Shown: one piece after another, positions 50,905-62,071 of the stretch
Layout of the letters: each line of letters begins with the position of its first letter
How positions within the stretch are numbered: the first letter of the stretch is position 1
Source of the DNA: Stenotrophomonas ginsengisoli
GTDB taxonomy: Bacteria; Pseudomonadota; Gammaproteobacteria; Xanthomonadales; Xanthomonadaceae
Length of the DNA stretch: 64,000 bases
Assembly: GCF_001431485.1 (NCBI RefSeq)
Contig: NZ_LDJM01000010.1
Location: 60,619 to 124,618, forward strand
Reading direction: 5' to 3'
Position numbers and translations under genes: made by a program
Notes under the pieces: generated by a model
Told to the model about the DNA's origin: nothing
Databases searched by the model: none
What the model saw: only the letters and a program-made list of their open reading frames with translations

Positions 50905-51780
50905 TTACAGCACGTAGACGAACAGGAACAGCATCAGCCACACCACATCGACGAAGTGCCAGTACCAGGCGGCCGCTTCGAAACCGAAATGGTTGTCGGC
51001 GGTGAAGTGGCCGCGCGCCGCGCGCAGCCACATCACGATCAGCATGATCGTGCCCAGCAGCACATGGGCGCCGTGGAAGCCGGTGAGCATGAAGAAGGTG
51101 GAACCGTAGATCCCCGAGCCCAGGGTCAGGTTGAGGTCGTGGTAGGCATGCACGTATTCCTCGGCCTGGAAGAACAGGAACACCGCGCCCAGCACGATGG
51201 TGGCGCCGAGCCAGAACAGCAGGCTGCCGCGCTTGCCGGCCTTCAACGCATGGTGGGCGATGGTCAGGGTGACGCCGGAGGTGAGCAGCAGCAGCGTGTT
51301 GAACAGCGGCAGGCCCCAGGCCGGGATGGTGCCGAACTCTCCGCCCAGCGCGGCCGGGCCGTTGCTCGGCCAGCCGGCCGAATAGCCCTGCCACAGCAGT
51401 TCGTTGGTCATCACCCCGTCGCCGCTGCCCGACAGCCACGGCAGGCTCAACGAGCGGGTGTAGAACAGCGCGCCGAAGAAGGCGGCAAAGAACATCACTT
51501 CGGAGAAGATGAACCAGACCATGCCCATCCGGAACGAGCCGTCGACCTGGCGGTTGTAGTGCCCGGCTTCGGATTCACGCACCACGTCGGAAAACCACAG
51601 AAACAGCACCAGGATCATCAGCGCGATGCCGGCATAGAAGGTCGGCTGGCCCCAGGACAGCTCGTTGAGCCAGCTGGCCACGCCGATCATCATCACAAAC
51701 ATGGCAATGGAACCGAAGAACGGCCAGCGGCTCTTGGCCGGCACGTAATACACCGAAGCATCAGGGGTGGAATGGGCCAT
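50905..51780 (-). CDS. ctaE: Cytochrome c oxidase subunit III
   Basis: A membrane protein of 291 residues with seven helices. Conserved stretches include YYVPAKSRWPFFGSIAMFVM, WFSDVVRESEAGHYNRQVDG, SFRMGMVWFIFSEVMFFAAF (with the Glu-Val-Met-Phe-Phe motif), FFQAEEYVHAYHDLNLTLGS (Glu-Glu-Tyr) and FFMLTGFHGAHVLLGTIMLI (G-x-H-G-x-H-V). It stabilises the catalytic core and the proton path. The start MAHSTPDASVYYV at 51780 lies 23 bases behind ctaG. Confidence 0.97.
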   Translation of the reverse strand: MAHSTPDASVYYVPAKSRWPFFGSIAMFVMMIGVASWLNELSWGQPTFYAGIALMILVLFLWFSDVVRESEAGHYNRQVDGSFRMGMVWFIFSEVMFFAAFFGALFYTRSLSLPWLSGSGDGVMTNELLWQGYSAGWPSNGPAALGGEFGTIPAWGLPLFNTLLLLTSGVTLTIAHHALKAGKRGSLLFWLGATIVLGAVFLFFQAEEYVHAYHDLNLTLGSGIYGSTFFMLTGFHGAHVLLGTIMLIVMWLRAARGHFTADNHFGFEAAAWYWHFVDVVWLMLFLFVYVL

Positions 51781-51803
51781 GGTCAGCAGTCCTGTAGGCG
51801 TGC

Positions 51804-52436
51804 TCAAGGGGCAGCATGTGCGGTGTTGGAAGCGGTGCCGGCAGCAAGCTCGTCGGTCAGCGCATCATTGCGGAAGAAGGTGTAGGACAGGGTCAGGGTG
51901 TGGATGCCGGCCGGCAGGTCCGGGTCGACGATGAAACGCACCGGCATCTGCCGGGTCTGTCCCGGCTCCAGGGTCTGCGCGGTGAAGCAGAAGCATTCGG
52001 TCTTGCTGAAGTAACCCGAAGCCCGCGCCGGCGCCACCGATGGCACCGCACTGCCGACAACGGTCTGCTCGCTGGTGTTCATGGCCACGTAGCTGGCCTC
52101 GTACAGCTGGCCGGGCACCACCTCCATGGTCAGTTGTTCGGGGCTGAACACCCACGGCAGGCGCGAGTTGACCCCGCCATCGAACTCGATGCGCACCGTG
52201 CGCTGTCCGGCGGCCGCACCGCTGGTATCGGCCGCCGCGCCGCGCTCCAGGCGGATGCCGAAGATCTTCTCGCAGGCGATGCGGTAGGCCGGCACCAGCG
52301 AGAAGGTCAGCACGAACACGCCGATGGCCACTGCTGCCATCCGCCCCAGTCCGGCGGTGGCCGCCGGACGTGCTGCCACCGGCGCTGCCGGATCAGGCAG
52401 CGCTTCGGTGGCGGGCGACGGGCCGGCCGGGTCCAT
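51804..52436 (-). CDS. ctaG: Cytochrome c oxidase assembly protein CtaG/Cox11
   Basis: A protein of 210 residues with one membrane helix (MAAVAIGVFVLTFSLVPAYR) and a periplasmic copper-binding domain. Marks are IACEKIFGIRLERG, then NTSEQTVVGSAVPSVAPARA and FSKTECFCFTAQTLEPGQTR, in which CFCF is the copper motif, and PVRFIVDPDLPAGIHTLTLS. It delivers copper to the CuB site of subunit I. The ATG at 52436 overlaps the stop of the small gene before it (TGATG). Confidence 0.97.
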   Translation of the reverse strand: MDPAGPSPATEALPDPAAPVAARPAATAGLGRMAAVAIGVFVLTFSLVPAYRIACEKIFGIRLERGAAADTSGAAAGQRTVRIEFDGGVNSRLPWVFSPEQLTMEVVPGQLYEASYVAMNTSEQTVVGSAVPSVAPARASGYFSKTECFCFTAQTLEPGQTRQMPVRFIVDPDLPAGIHTLTLSYTFFRNDALTDELAAGTASNTAHAAP

Positions 52437-52559
52437 CACAGCCCCCGCCAGGCAAACACGCCCGAGGCGATGAACAGCACGTAGACCGTCAGCGCGATCA
52501 GCGCCACCGTCCACGCCGTGCGGCGCACACCGCGCCGGCGCTGCAGCGCGCGCTGCCCC

Positions 52560-52579
<20 letters not shown>
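52436..52579 (-). CDS. Small cytochrome oxidase assembly protein, 47 residues
   Basis: A very short gene between ctaD and ctaG. The product has a basic start (ALQRRRGVRRTAW) and one membrane helix (VALIALTVYVLFIASGVFAW), ending RGL. Its ATG at 52579 lies inside the end of ctaD, and its stop overlaps the ctaG start as TGATG, so ctaD, this gene and ctaG are translationally linked. Small single-helix proteins in this position, named cytochrome oxidase small assembly proteins, occur in many Proteobacteria. The position and helix make it a confident call despite its size. Confidence 0.82.
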
Positions 52580-54170
<1,591 letters not shown>

Positions 54171-54232
54171 GCAACTACACCTCGAATCGAACGATGGTCA
54201 GCGGCCGGCAAACCCGGCCGCAGTGGAAAAAA

Positions 54233-55177
54233 TCACGCCTGCGGCTGGGCCTGCACCGGCTCGGCGTTGTCGGCGGAGGGATCAGTCGGCGCCGTGCCGT
54301 CGGTGGCATCAGGGGCATCGGCATCCTCGCTGGCCGGTACCTCGGCCGGTTTGGCCGCGGCCTGGCGCTGGGCCAGCCAGGCGGCAAACTCGTCCTTGGA
54401 CACCGCCTCGACCACGATCGGCATGAAACCGTGGTCCTTGCCGCACAGCTCGGCGCACTGGCCACGGTAGACACCGGGTTTCTCGATCAGGGTCCAGCCC
54501 TCATTGATGATTCCCGGGATCGCATCCTGCTTCCAGCCCAGCGCCGGCACCCACCAGGAGTGGATCACGTCATCGGCGGTGATCACAAAACGCACCTTGG
54601 TATCGACCGGCAGCACCAGGCGGTTGTCCACATCCAGCAGGTAATGCGGATGGGTGGCCGGGTCCGGGCGCTCCCCGCTCTGCCGCAGGCGGTCCGATTC
54701 ACGGTCCAGGCGGCTGAAGAAGCGCACGTCCTGGCCCAGGTATTCGTATTGCCACATCCACTGGTAGCCGGTGATCTTGACCGTCATCTCGGCATTGCGG
54801 GTGTCATACATCGCAATCAGCTTGGCCGTGGCCGGAATGGCCATCACCACCAGGATGATCACCGGGATCACCGTCCACAGGATCTCGGCCGTGGTGTTGT
54901 GGCTGAATTTGGCCGCCACCGCGCCCTTGGACTTGCGGAAGGCGAACATCGCATAGGCCATCGCGGCAAACACGATCAGGCCGATCACCACGCACACCCA
55001 CAGCGCCACCATGTGCGCCTCCCACGCCAGCCGCGCGGTCTGGGTCACCCCCTTGCCCATGTTCAACTGCCAGCGCACCGGGTCGGCCGATTGCGCCTGG
55101 GCGGCGGCTGACCCGGCCATGGCCATCACGGCGATGGCCCAACGCTGTACTGCCCCACACCTGCTGCTTGGTTTCAT
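54233..55177 (-). CDS. ctaC: Cytochrome c oxidase subunit II
   Basis: A protein of 314 residues: signal peptide (AVMAMAGSAAAQAQ), two membrane helices and a periplasmic cupredoxin domain. The CuA centre is complete: TADDVIHSWWVPALG (first His), then GVYRGQCAELCGKDHGFMPI (CxxxC, His, Met). YQWMWQYEYLG is the aromatic patch that takes electrons from cytochrome c. The C-terminal tail is rich in Ala, Pro and Asp and longer than usual. It is the first gene of the leftward oxidase operon. The start at 55177 gives the signal peptide. Confidence 0.97.
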   Translation of the reverse strand: MKPSSRCGAVQRWAIAVMAMAGSAAAQAQSADPVRWQLNMGKGVTQTARLAWEAHMVALWVCVVIGLIVFAAMAYAMFAFRKSKGAVAAKFSHNTTAEILWTVIPVIILVVMAIPATAKLIAMYDTRNAEMTVKITGYQWMWQYEYLGQDVRFFSRLDRESDRLRQSGERPDPATHPHYLLDVDNRLVLPVDTKVRFVITADDVIHSWWVPALGWKQDAIPGIINEGWTLIEKPGVYRGQCAELCGKDHGFMPIVVEAVSKDEFAAWLAQRQAAAKPAEVPASEDADAPDATDGTAPTDPSADNAEPVQAQPQA

Positions 55178-55732
55178 GCCTGGACCCTTGACGTCATCGG
55201 TTGCAGCCAACGCAGGCTGCGAGCAAGCGATCAAGCGCCGGAGCCGGCATCTGGCCGATGACCAGGTACCGCTTTCCGGATGCCACACAATCATTGCGGC
55301 AGGCAGCACCGGCAGGGCCGGCACCACCACGAGCCTGGGGCTCCAACGCATCGATCGGCAACAACCGGCAAGCTGCGTCCGTGGGGGGACGCTGCACTGC
55401 TGCTGCGCCGGACCACGTTCGGATTGCCCTCTACCGTCGATCACGTCACAGCCGCATTCATGCCGCGGACAGCGACTCGATGGTAACGGCGCCCTCACAG
55501 CGCGGCAACCGCGCAGCACGCACTTTCGATGCTGCAGCGCACCGCAAAAAACGGCCGCAACTGCGCCGGCTCCAGCTGCTCAGATGCCGAAATCAGCACA
55601 AAAACAACCACCCCCTTCCCGGCCCCGTTCCAAGCCCTATATTTGCTTCCCAGCAAGCCTGCCCCTGTACCCCGAGGCGCGTCGTACCGGCCTTTATGTA
55701 CAGGCAATAGACCAAAACATCCGAGTCGCCGC
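55178..55732. promoter_or_regulatory. Divergent control region between ctaC and putA
   Basis: A gene-free stretch of 555 bases. It must hold the promoters of the oxidase operon (leftward) and putA (rightward). Near putA an A+T-rich part with CCCTATATTTGCTTCC (55638) and CCTTTATGTACAGGCAA (55691) could be promoter elements. Frames here show no protein-like features. Confidence 0.5.
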
Positions 55733-58700
55733 ATGACCCATCCAACGCTCTCATCCTCCCTGCCGGCTGCGCGCCCGGCACTGCGCCAGGCCATCACCGA
55801 TGGCTGGCTGCGTGACGAAACCGGCTGCGTCCAGAGCCTGCTTGAACAGGCCCGTTTGCCCGACAAGGACCAGGCTCTGGTGCAGGCCATCGCCACCGAT
55901 CTGGTCCGCCGGGTCCGCGTCCGCGCCAAGGATCAGGGCGCCATCGAGGCCTTCATGCGCCAGTACGACCTGGGCAGCGAGGAAGGCGTGCTGCTGATGT
56001 GCGTGGCCGAGGCCCTGCTGCGCATCCCCGACCAGGACACCGCCGACAAGCTGATCCGCGACAAGCTCGGCGATGCCGACTGGGCCCGCCACATGGGCGG
56101 CAGCGATTCGCTGCTGGTCAATGCCTCGACCTGGGGCCTGATGCTGACCGGCAAGCTGGTCACCCTCAATGACGCCACCCGCGCCGATGCCCCGGGCGCC
56201 TTCAAGCGCCTGATCGGCAGGATGGGCGAGCCGGTGATCCGCCTGGCCACCCGCCAGGCGATGAAGATCATGGGCCACCAGTTCGTGATGGGCCGCACCA
56301 TCGACGAGGCGCTGGCCCGCTCGCACAAGGGCGACAACGCCAACTACCGTTATTCCTTCGACATGCTCGGCGAAGGTGCGCTGACCATGCGCGACGCGCT
56401 GCGCTACCTGGAAGACTACAAGCGCGCCATCCACACCATCGGCCGCGACAACCAGGCCCATGGCGGCGGCGAAGGTGGCGATGTCACCACTGCCCACGGC
56501 ATCTCGATCAAGCTCTCGGCCCTGTACCCGCGCTATGAGCACGCCAAACGCGAACGCGTGCTGCGCGACCTGGTGCCGGCCGTACTCGAACTGGCCCAGC
56601 TGGCCCGTTCCTATGGCATCGGCTGCACCGTGGATGCGGAGGAATGCGACCGCCTGGAGCTGTCGCTGGACATCATCGAGGCCGTTGTCAGCCATCCCTC
56701 GCTCAAGGGCTGGGAAGGCTTCGGCATCGTGGTCCAGGCCTACCAGAAGCGTACGCCCTACACGATCGACTACCTGGCCGACCTGGCCCGGCGCATCGGC
56801 CACAAGCTGCAGGTGCGCCTGGTCAAGGGCGCCTACTGGGATGCGGAGATCAAGCGCGCCCAGATGGAGGGGCTGGAAAGCTACCCGGTGTTCACCCGCA
56901 AGCAGAACACCGACGTGTCCTACCTGGCCTGTGCCAAGCGCCTGTTCGGCCACAGCGACGCCATCTATCCGATGTTTGCCACCCACAACGCGCACACCAT
57001 CGCCTCGATCAAGGTGATCGCGGCCGGGCGCACCTACGAGCACCAGAAGCTGCACGGCATGGGCGATGACCTGTATGCCGAGGTGATCCCGGCCGACCGC
57101 CTGGATGTGCCCTGCCGCGTGTATGCCCCGGTGGGTTCGCACGAGGACCTGCTGCCCTACCTGGTACGACGCCTGCTGGAAAACGGCGCCAATTCCAGCT
57201 TCGTCAACCGCGTCACCGATGAATCGGTGGCCATCGACGAGCTGATCCGCAACCCGGTGGCAGCAGTGGAATCGTTTGCCAGCATCCCGCACCCCAAGAT
57301 CCCGCTGCCGCGCGAGTTGCTGCGCAGCCAGAACCACGACAGGACCAATTCGATGGGCATCAACTTCGCTGACGACAACACCCTCAAGGCCCTGGCCGCC
57401 CAGCTGGACCAGTACACCGGCCCTTGGCAGGCCACCGCCCTGGTGCCCGGTGCACAGCCCACCGGCACCGCCGTCACTGTCACCAACCCGGCCGACCGCC
57501 GCCAGCAGGTCGGCAGCTGGACCCCGGCCGATGCGGCCACCGTCGAGCGCGCCCTGGCCAATGCTGTGGCTGCCCAGCCGGGCTGGAATGCCACCCCGGC
57601 CGCCGGCCGCGCCGCGATCCTGGAAAAGGCTGCCGAACTGCTCGAAGCCCAGACCGCCAAGTACATGGCCCTGTGCACCGCCGAAGCCGGCAAGAGCCTG
57701 CCCGACGGCATCGCCGAAGTGCGCGAGGCGGTGGACTTCCTGCGCTACTACGCCATGCAGGCCCGCGAGAAATTTGCCGATGTCGCCCTGCCCGGCCCGA
57801 CCGGTGAATCCAACGTGCTGCAGCTGCATGGCCGCGGCGTGTTCGTGTGCATCAGCCCGTGGAACTTCCCGCTGGCCATCTTCCTGGGCCAGGTCGCCGC
57901 CGCTCTGGCCGCCGGCAACAGCGTGATTGCCAAGCCGGCCGAGCAGACCACCCTGATCGGCTTTGAAGCGGTCAAGCTGCTGCACGAAGCCGGCATTCCG
58001 GCCGATGTGCTGCAGTACCTGCCCGGCGACGGCGCCACCGTCGGCGCGGCCCTGACTGCCGATGCCCGCGTGGCTGGCGTGGCCTTCACCGGCTCCACCG
58101 AAACCGCCCGCGCGATCAACCGTGCGATGGCCGCACGCGATGCCGCCATCGGCGTGCTGATCGCCGAGACCGGTGGCCAGAACGCGCTGATCGCCGATTC
58201 CTCCTCGCTGCCCGAGCAGCTGGTCAAGGATGCCATCGGTTCGGCCTTCACCTCGGCCGGCCAGCGCTGCTCGGCCGCCCGCGTGCTGTTCGTGCAGGAG
58301 GACATTGCCGACAAGGTGATGACCATGCTGGCCGGCGCCATGGCCGAGCTCAAAGTGGGCAACCCGGCCCTGCTGGCCACCGACGTCGGTCCGGTGATCG
58401 ACGCCGATGCCCTGGCCATCCTCGATGCCCATGCCAAGCGCATGGATGCCGAAGCTCGCCTGATCGCCGCCGCCCCGCTGGACGCCGATGCCGCCAACGG
58501 CAGCTTCTTCGCCCCGCGTGCCTATGAGCTGGGCTCGCTGGCCCAGCTGCAGCGCGAAGTATTCGGCCCGGTGCTGCACGTGATCCGCTTCAAGGGCGAC
58601 CAGCTGCAGGCGGTGATCGACCAGATCAATGCCACCGGCTACGGCCTGACCCTGGGCGTGCATTCGCGTGTGGACAGCACCATCGAGCACATCAGCCGTT

Positions 58701-58906
58701 CGATCAACGTCGGCAACGTCTACATCAATCGCAACCAGATCGGTGCCGTGGTCGGGGTACAGCCGTTCGGTGGCCAGGGCCTGTCCGGCACCGGCCCCAA
58801 GGCCGGTGGCCCGCACTACCTGACCCGCTTCACCACCGAAAAGACGGTCACCGTGAATACCACCGCTGCCGGTGGCAATGCCTCGCTGATGACCCTGGGC
58901 GACTGA
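55733..58906 (+). CDS. putA: Bifunctional proline dehydrogenase/P5C dehydrogenase
   Basis: A protein of 1,057 residues that oxidises proline to glutamate in two steps. The FAD-dependent proline dehydrogenase barrel spans about residues 120-480 (YRYSFDMLGEGALTMRDALR, KGAYWDAEIKRAQMEGLESY, MFATHNAHTIASI, LHGMGDDLYAE). The NAD-dependent aldehyde dehydrogenase follows from about residue 560 (VFVCISPWNFPLAIFLGQVA, GVAFTGSTETARAINRAMAA, LIAETGGQNALI with the Glu, FTSAGQRCSAARVLFVQEDI with the catalytic Cys). There is no N-terminal ribbon-helix-helix domain, so unlike E. coli PutA it should not act as its own repressor. Glutamate produced here could join that from the murein-peptide locus. Confidence 0.97.
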   Translation: MTHPTLSSSLPAARPALRQAITDGWLRDETGCVQSLLEQARLPDKDQALVQAIATDLVRRVRVRAKDQGAIEAFMRQYDLGSEEGVLLMCVAEALLRIPDQDTADKLIRDKLGDADWARHMGGSDSLLVNASTWGLMLTGKLVTLNDATRADAPGAFKRLIGRMGEPVIRLATRQAMKIMGHQFVMGRTIDEALARSHKGDNANYRYSFDMLGEGALTMRDALRYLEDYKRAIHTIGRDNQAHGGGEGGDVTTAHGISIKLSALYPRYEHAKRERVLRDLVPAVLELAQLARSYGIGCTVDAEECDRLELSLDIIEAVVSHPSLKGWEGFGIVVQAYQKRTPYTIDYLADLARRIGHKLQVRLVKGAYWDAEIKRAQMEGLESYPVFTRKQNTDVSYLACAKRLFGHSDAIYPMFATHNAHTIASIKVIAAGRTYEHQKLHGMGDDLYAEVIPADRLDVPCRVYAPVGSHEDLLPYLVRRLLENGANSSFVNRVTDESVAIDELIRNPVAAVESFASIPHPKIPLPRELLRSQNHDRTNSMGINFADDNTLKALAAQLDQYTGPWQATALVPGAQPTGTAVTVTNPADRRQQVGSWTPADAATVERALANAVAAQPGWNATPAAGRAAILEKAAELLEAQTAKYMALCTAEAGKSLPDGIAEVREAVDFLRYYAMQAREKFADVALPGPTGESNVLQLHGRGVFVCISPWNFPLAIFLGQVAAALAAGNSVIAKPAEQTTLIGFEAVKLLHEAGIPADVLQYLPGDGATVGAALTADARVAGVAFTGSTETARAINRAMAARDAAIGVLIAETGGQNALIADSSSLPEQLVKDAIGSAFTSAGQRCSAARVLFVQEDIADKVMTMLAGAMAELKVGNPALLATDVGPVIDADALAILDAHAKRMDAEARLIAAAPLDADAANGSFFAPRAYELGSLAQLQREVFGPVLHVIRFKGDQLQAVIDQINATGYGLTLGVHSRVDSTIEHISRSINVGNVYINRNQIGAVVGVQPFGGQGLSGTGPKAGGPHYLTRFTTEKTVTVNTTAAGGNASLMTLGD

Positions 58907-58931
58907 TCCACGATCACCACTGGTTGTACCG

Positions 58932-58958
58932 ACGCCCCGCCCCGTGCGGGGCGTTTTT
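58932..58958 (+). terminator. Terminator of putA
   Basis: ACGCCCCGC (58932-58940) pairs with GCGGGGCGT (58946-58954), followed by TTTT. Confidence 0.92.
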
Positions 58959-59021
58959 GTATCCGCTGCCAGCACCGCTGCGGTACCGCCATCGACCTCT
59001 GCCGTCGATGGCCACAAACAA

Positions 59022-59047
59022 CAAGGCCCCGCCGGAGCGGGGCCTTG
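59022..59047 (-). terminator. Terminator of the FadL-type porin gene
   Basis: CAAGGCCCCGC (59022-59032) pairs perfectly with GCGGGGCCTTG (59037-59047); on the minus strand it is followed by TTGTTTGT. It lies behind the porin gene. Confidence 0.88.
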
Positions 59048-59069
59048 CATGGTCAAACCAGCGCTTTGA

Positions 59070-60422
59070 TCAGAACTTGTAGTTGATCGAGGCAGCCAGG
59101 ATGTCGCCACCCACCTCGTACTTGCCCTGCAGCAGGTTGTTGGTGGCGGCGCGGGCGTTGATCGCCGGCTCGTTGGTGAACAGGTGGGTGTAGCCGATGT
59201 TGAACTCCATGTTCTCCGACGGCTGCCAGCCGACGCCCAGCGACAGCCACTTGCGGGTCACGTCCGGCACGCGCACGTCGCGGTGCTCGTAGCTGGTCGG
59301 GCTTTCGTCATAGGCCACGCCGCCACGCAGGGTCACGGTGTCGCTGTACTTGTACTCGGCACCGATCGAACCGAAGGTGGTGTCGTCGTAGTGGAAGCCC
59401 AGCACCGAATCCGGCTGGTTGGAAGCGAAGTCCACGGTGACGGTGTCAAACGCGCTCTTCCACGCGGTGCGCGACAGGTCGCCCATCACGGTCCAGCGGT
59501 CGTTGACACGGTGGGTCACACTGACGGTAGCCGAAGCCGGCAGGGTAACGGACGCCTTGCCGCTGGTGTTGACGAAGATGCCACGGGCATCGGTCTGCAG
59601 GGCAGCAGCAGCCAGGGCCGGCACGTCGAAGGTGGCCTTGCCGCCGGTGATCTTGTGCTCGACCTTGGAGCGGTAGCTGAAGGCAATGTTGGTGTCTTCG
59701 CTCGGGCTCAGGGTGGCGCCCAGGGTGTAACCGAAGGCATTGTTGTCGCCTTCAACGGTGGAGAAACCGTCGGCGCTGCCCGGGTACAGGCCCAGCTGGG
59801 CGCTGGCGCCATTGCTGGCGGCATAGGCAACGGTGCCGAAATCCACGGCGTTGCTGATTTCGATGGTCAGGTGCTCGGCGAACACCGAAGCGCCGAAGGA
59901 CACATACGGGTTGACGTCGTAGGAGAACGAGGCACCCAGGTCGATGGCCTTCAGGTCGGTGGTGACACCGTGGTAACGGCCCACCCAGTCACGGTCGTAT
60001 TCGGTCTTGAAGCCGAACGGCACGGTCAGCGACATACCAAAGTGCATGTCATCGCCAACCGGGGTGTAGAAGTAGGCCGCCGGAACCGGGGCAATCATGC
60101 CGGCATCGCCACCGTTGCCGCCGCTGATCGGGGCACCGCTCGGCTGGCGGCCGTTGAACTTCTCAAAATCAGCCGAGAAGCTGATCACGCTCAGGTCGGC
60201 CTGGAACTGGCGGCCATCGAGCAGGCGCATCGAAGCCGGGTTGGTGGCGACCACCGAGGCATCGCCCCAGGCGCTGGTGGAACCGGCAAATGCACGGCCC
60301 AGGCCCTTGGCGCTGTTTTCCTTCAGCTGGAAAGCAGCAGCATTGGCGTGGCCTGCAGCCAGCGCACCAACAACACCAACAGCCAGTGCGGTGAAACGAA
60401 TCATGTGGGAAGCGGTAGACAT
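59070..60422 (-). CDS. FadL/OmpP1/TodX-family outer-membrane transporter
   Basis: A protein of 450 residues with a signal peptide (ALAVGVVGALAAGHANA). The mature start AAFQLKENSAKGLGRAFAGS and the NPA motif in SVVATNPASMRLLDGRQFQ are FadL hallmarks, forming the hatch inside a 14-strand barrel. Alternating strands run to a C-terminal Phe (ILAASINYKF). Such proteins let long-chain fatty acids or other hydrophobic compounds diffuse through the outer membrane. No linked fatty-acid genes help to fix the substrate. Confidence 0.94.
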   Translation of the reverse strand: MSTASHMIRFTALAVGVVGALAAGHANAAAFQLKENSAKGLGRAFAGSTSAWGDASVVATNPASMRLLDGRQFQADLSVISFSADFEKFNGRQPSGAPISGGNGGDAGMIAPVPAAYFYTPVGDDMHFGMSLTVPFGFKTEYDRDWVGRYHGVTTDLKAIDLGASFSYDVNPYVSFGASVFAEHLTIEISNAVDFGTVAYAASNGASAQLGLYPGSADGFSTVEGDNNAFGYTLGATLSPSEDTNIAFSYRSKVEHKITGGKATFDVPALAAAALQTDARGIFVNTSGKASVTLPASATVSVTHRVNDRWTVMGDLSRTAWKSAFDTVTVDFASNQPDSVLGFHYDDTTFGSIGAEYKYSDTVTLRGGVAYDESPTSYEHRDVRVPDVTRKWLSLGVGWQPSENMEFNIGYTHLFTNEPAINARAATNNLLQGKYEVGGDILAASINYKF

Positions 60423-60702
60423 TTTGCGTTCTTCTCCGGAAATACAGTTGATTTAGCCTTGGTGCGCCTGCCAGCCGAGTACCCTCGACCAGCGCCGGAG
60501 ACCCCTCCCGACATACGACGCCGTATGCAGTATAACCATAGTGTTTAACTGGACACTAACGGCACTGCAACATTTTAGACACGCTTGGGGCCGGCCAACA
60601 TACGCCTTTTGCACGATGGTGTCAGGGCTTGGAATTGGCTTGCAAATGTGTGATGGCTCAAGCACTTATGCTGCATGGCAACATAAACTTGCGGGCGCCT
60701 CG

Positions 60703-61983
60703 TCACTCTGCCGGCGCGGCTTGGCCGGGCGGTGTCTTCAACGCCGCCAGTGCCTGTTCGATCGGCTTGTCCCCGGGCAGGAAATCGCCGCTGGGCAGGC
60801 CGGCATTTTCCTGCTCCAGCTCGCCCTCCAGGTGCCCGCCCAGACCGGCCTCACGATAATCACCGGCCGCAGTATTGCTGGCCTCCGGGCTGAGCACGAT
60901 ATCCGGGCTGATGCCCACGGCCTGGATCGAACGCCCGCTCGGGGTGTAATAACGTGCCGTGGTCAGTTTGATCGAATCGCCATTGTCCAGCGGCAGCACG
61001 CTCTGCACCGAGCCCTTGCCGAAGGTGCGGCTGCCGATGATGCGTGCGCGCTGGTTGTCGACCAGGGCGGCGGCCAGCACTTCGGAGGCACTGGCCGAGC
61101 CGGCATCCACCAGCACCATCAGGTCGGTTCCCGGCAACAACTGGCCTGCCGTGGCTTCAAAGTGCGAATCACTGCTGCTCAGCCGGCCACGGGTGCTGAC
61201 GATGGTGCCCTGCTCGAGCAGTTCATCGGCGATCTGCACGGCCGCGGTCAGCAGGCCGCCGGGGTTGCTGCGCAGGTCCAGCACCAGGCCCTTGAGCGGC
61301 TCGACCGACTGCTCGGCCAGGCGCTTGGCGTGCTGGGCAAAATCCGTCGCGGTGTCAGCCTGGAAGGTAGAAATACGGATATAGCCGTACTGCGGTTCCA
61401 GCAGGCGGCTGCGCACGCTGCTCAGGCGGATGGTCTGCCGCTGCACCACAATCTCCAGCAGCTTGGCCTGTCCTTCGCGGCGGATGCCCAGGGTGACACT
61501 GGAACCGGTTGGCCCGCGCAAAGGTTCCACATCGGTGATGGCTGCCATCTGCTTGCCATCCACGGCCACAATCAGATCGCCCGGCAAAACGCCGGCCGCT
61601 GCTGCAGGGCCGCCCTCGATCGGCGCGATCACCTTGAGCACCTTGTCCTTGAGCGTCTGTACTTCCACCCCGATGCCTTCGTAGGCACCACGCGACTGCT
61701 CCTCGAACACCTTGGCCTGCTCGGCATCCAGATAGCTGCTGTGCGGATCCAGCTCCAGCAGCAAGCCACGGATGGCCGACTGCATCAGTTTGGTGTCGGC
61801 AACCGGCTCCACATAGGCTGCGCGCACCGCATTGAACACGGTGACGTAGCGTCGGATCTCATCCAGCGGTACTGCCTGCTGCGGCGATGCGCCCGGGGCC
61901 GGGGTTGTGTCCTGCTGTGCCAACGCAGGGCTGACGACGGCCAGCGCCAACAAGGCACTGCTGATTTGATGGGTCCAACGCAT
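60703..61983 (-). CDS. S41-family carboxy-terminal processing peptidase
   Basis: A periplasmic protein of 426 residues with a signal peptide (ALLALAVVSPALAQQ). An N-terminal helical region (TVFNAVRAAYVEPVADTKLM) is followed by a PDZ domain (GIGVEVQTLKDKVLKVIAPI, AAAGVLPGDLIVAVDGKQM) and the S41 protease core: VLDLRSNPGGLLTAAVQIAD, VDAGSASASEVLAAALVDNQ with the catalytic Ser, and SRTFGKGSVQSVLPL with the Lys. These enzymes trim protein C-termini and in some bacteria control murein hydrolases. It lies directly behind the EnvC-like gene, in the same direction, a common pairing. Confidence 0.95.
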   Translation of the reverse strand: MRWTHQISSALLALAVVSPALAQQDTTPAPGASPQQAVPLDEIRRYVTVFNAVRAAYVEPVADTKLMQSAIRGLLLELDPHSSYLDAEQAKVFEEQSRGAYEGIGVEVQTLKDKVLKVIAPIEGGPAAAAGVLPGDLIVAVDGKQMAAITDVEPLRGPTGSSVTLGIRREGQAKLLEIVVQRQTIRLSSVRSRLLEPQYGYIRISTFQADTATDFAQHAKRLAEQSVEPLKGLVLDLRSNPGGLLTAAVQIADELLEQGTIVSTRGRLSSSDSHFEATAGQLLPGTDLMVLVDAGSASASEVLAAALVDNQRARIIGSRTFGKGSVQSVLPLDNGDSIKLTTARYYTPSGRSIQAVGISPDIVLSPEASNTAAGDYREAGLGGHLEGELEQENAGLPSGDFLPGDKPIEQALAALKTPPGQAAPAE

Positions 61984-62071
61984 CGCGCTCTCCTTGGTCT
62001 ACGCAACCTGGGCCAGATCGACCTGTCCAGGGCAAGCCACGATTATGCGCGATGCGTGCGTATCCGCCAGC

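Noticed and set aside
55751..59110. An open frame of 1,119 codons on the minus strand
   Set aside because: It lies opposite putA, whose FAD- and NAD-domain motifs are complete on the plus strand.
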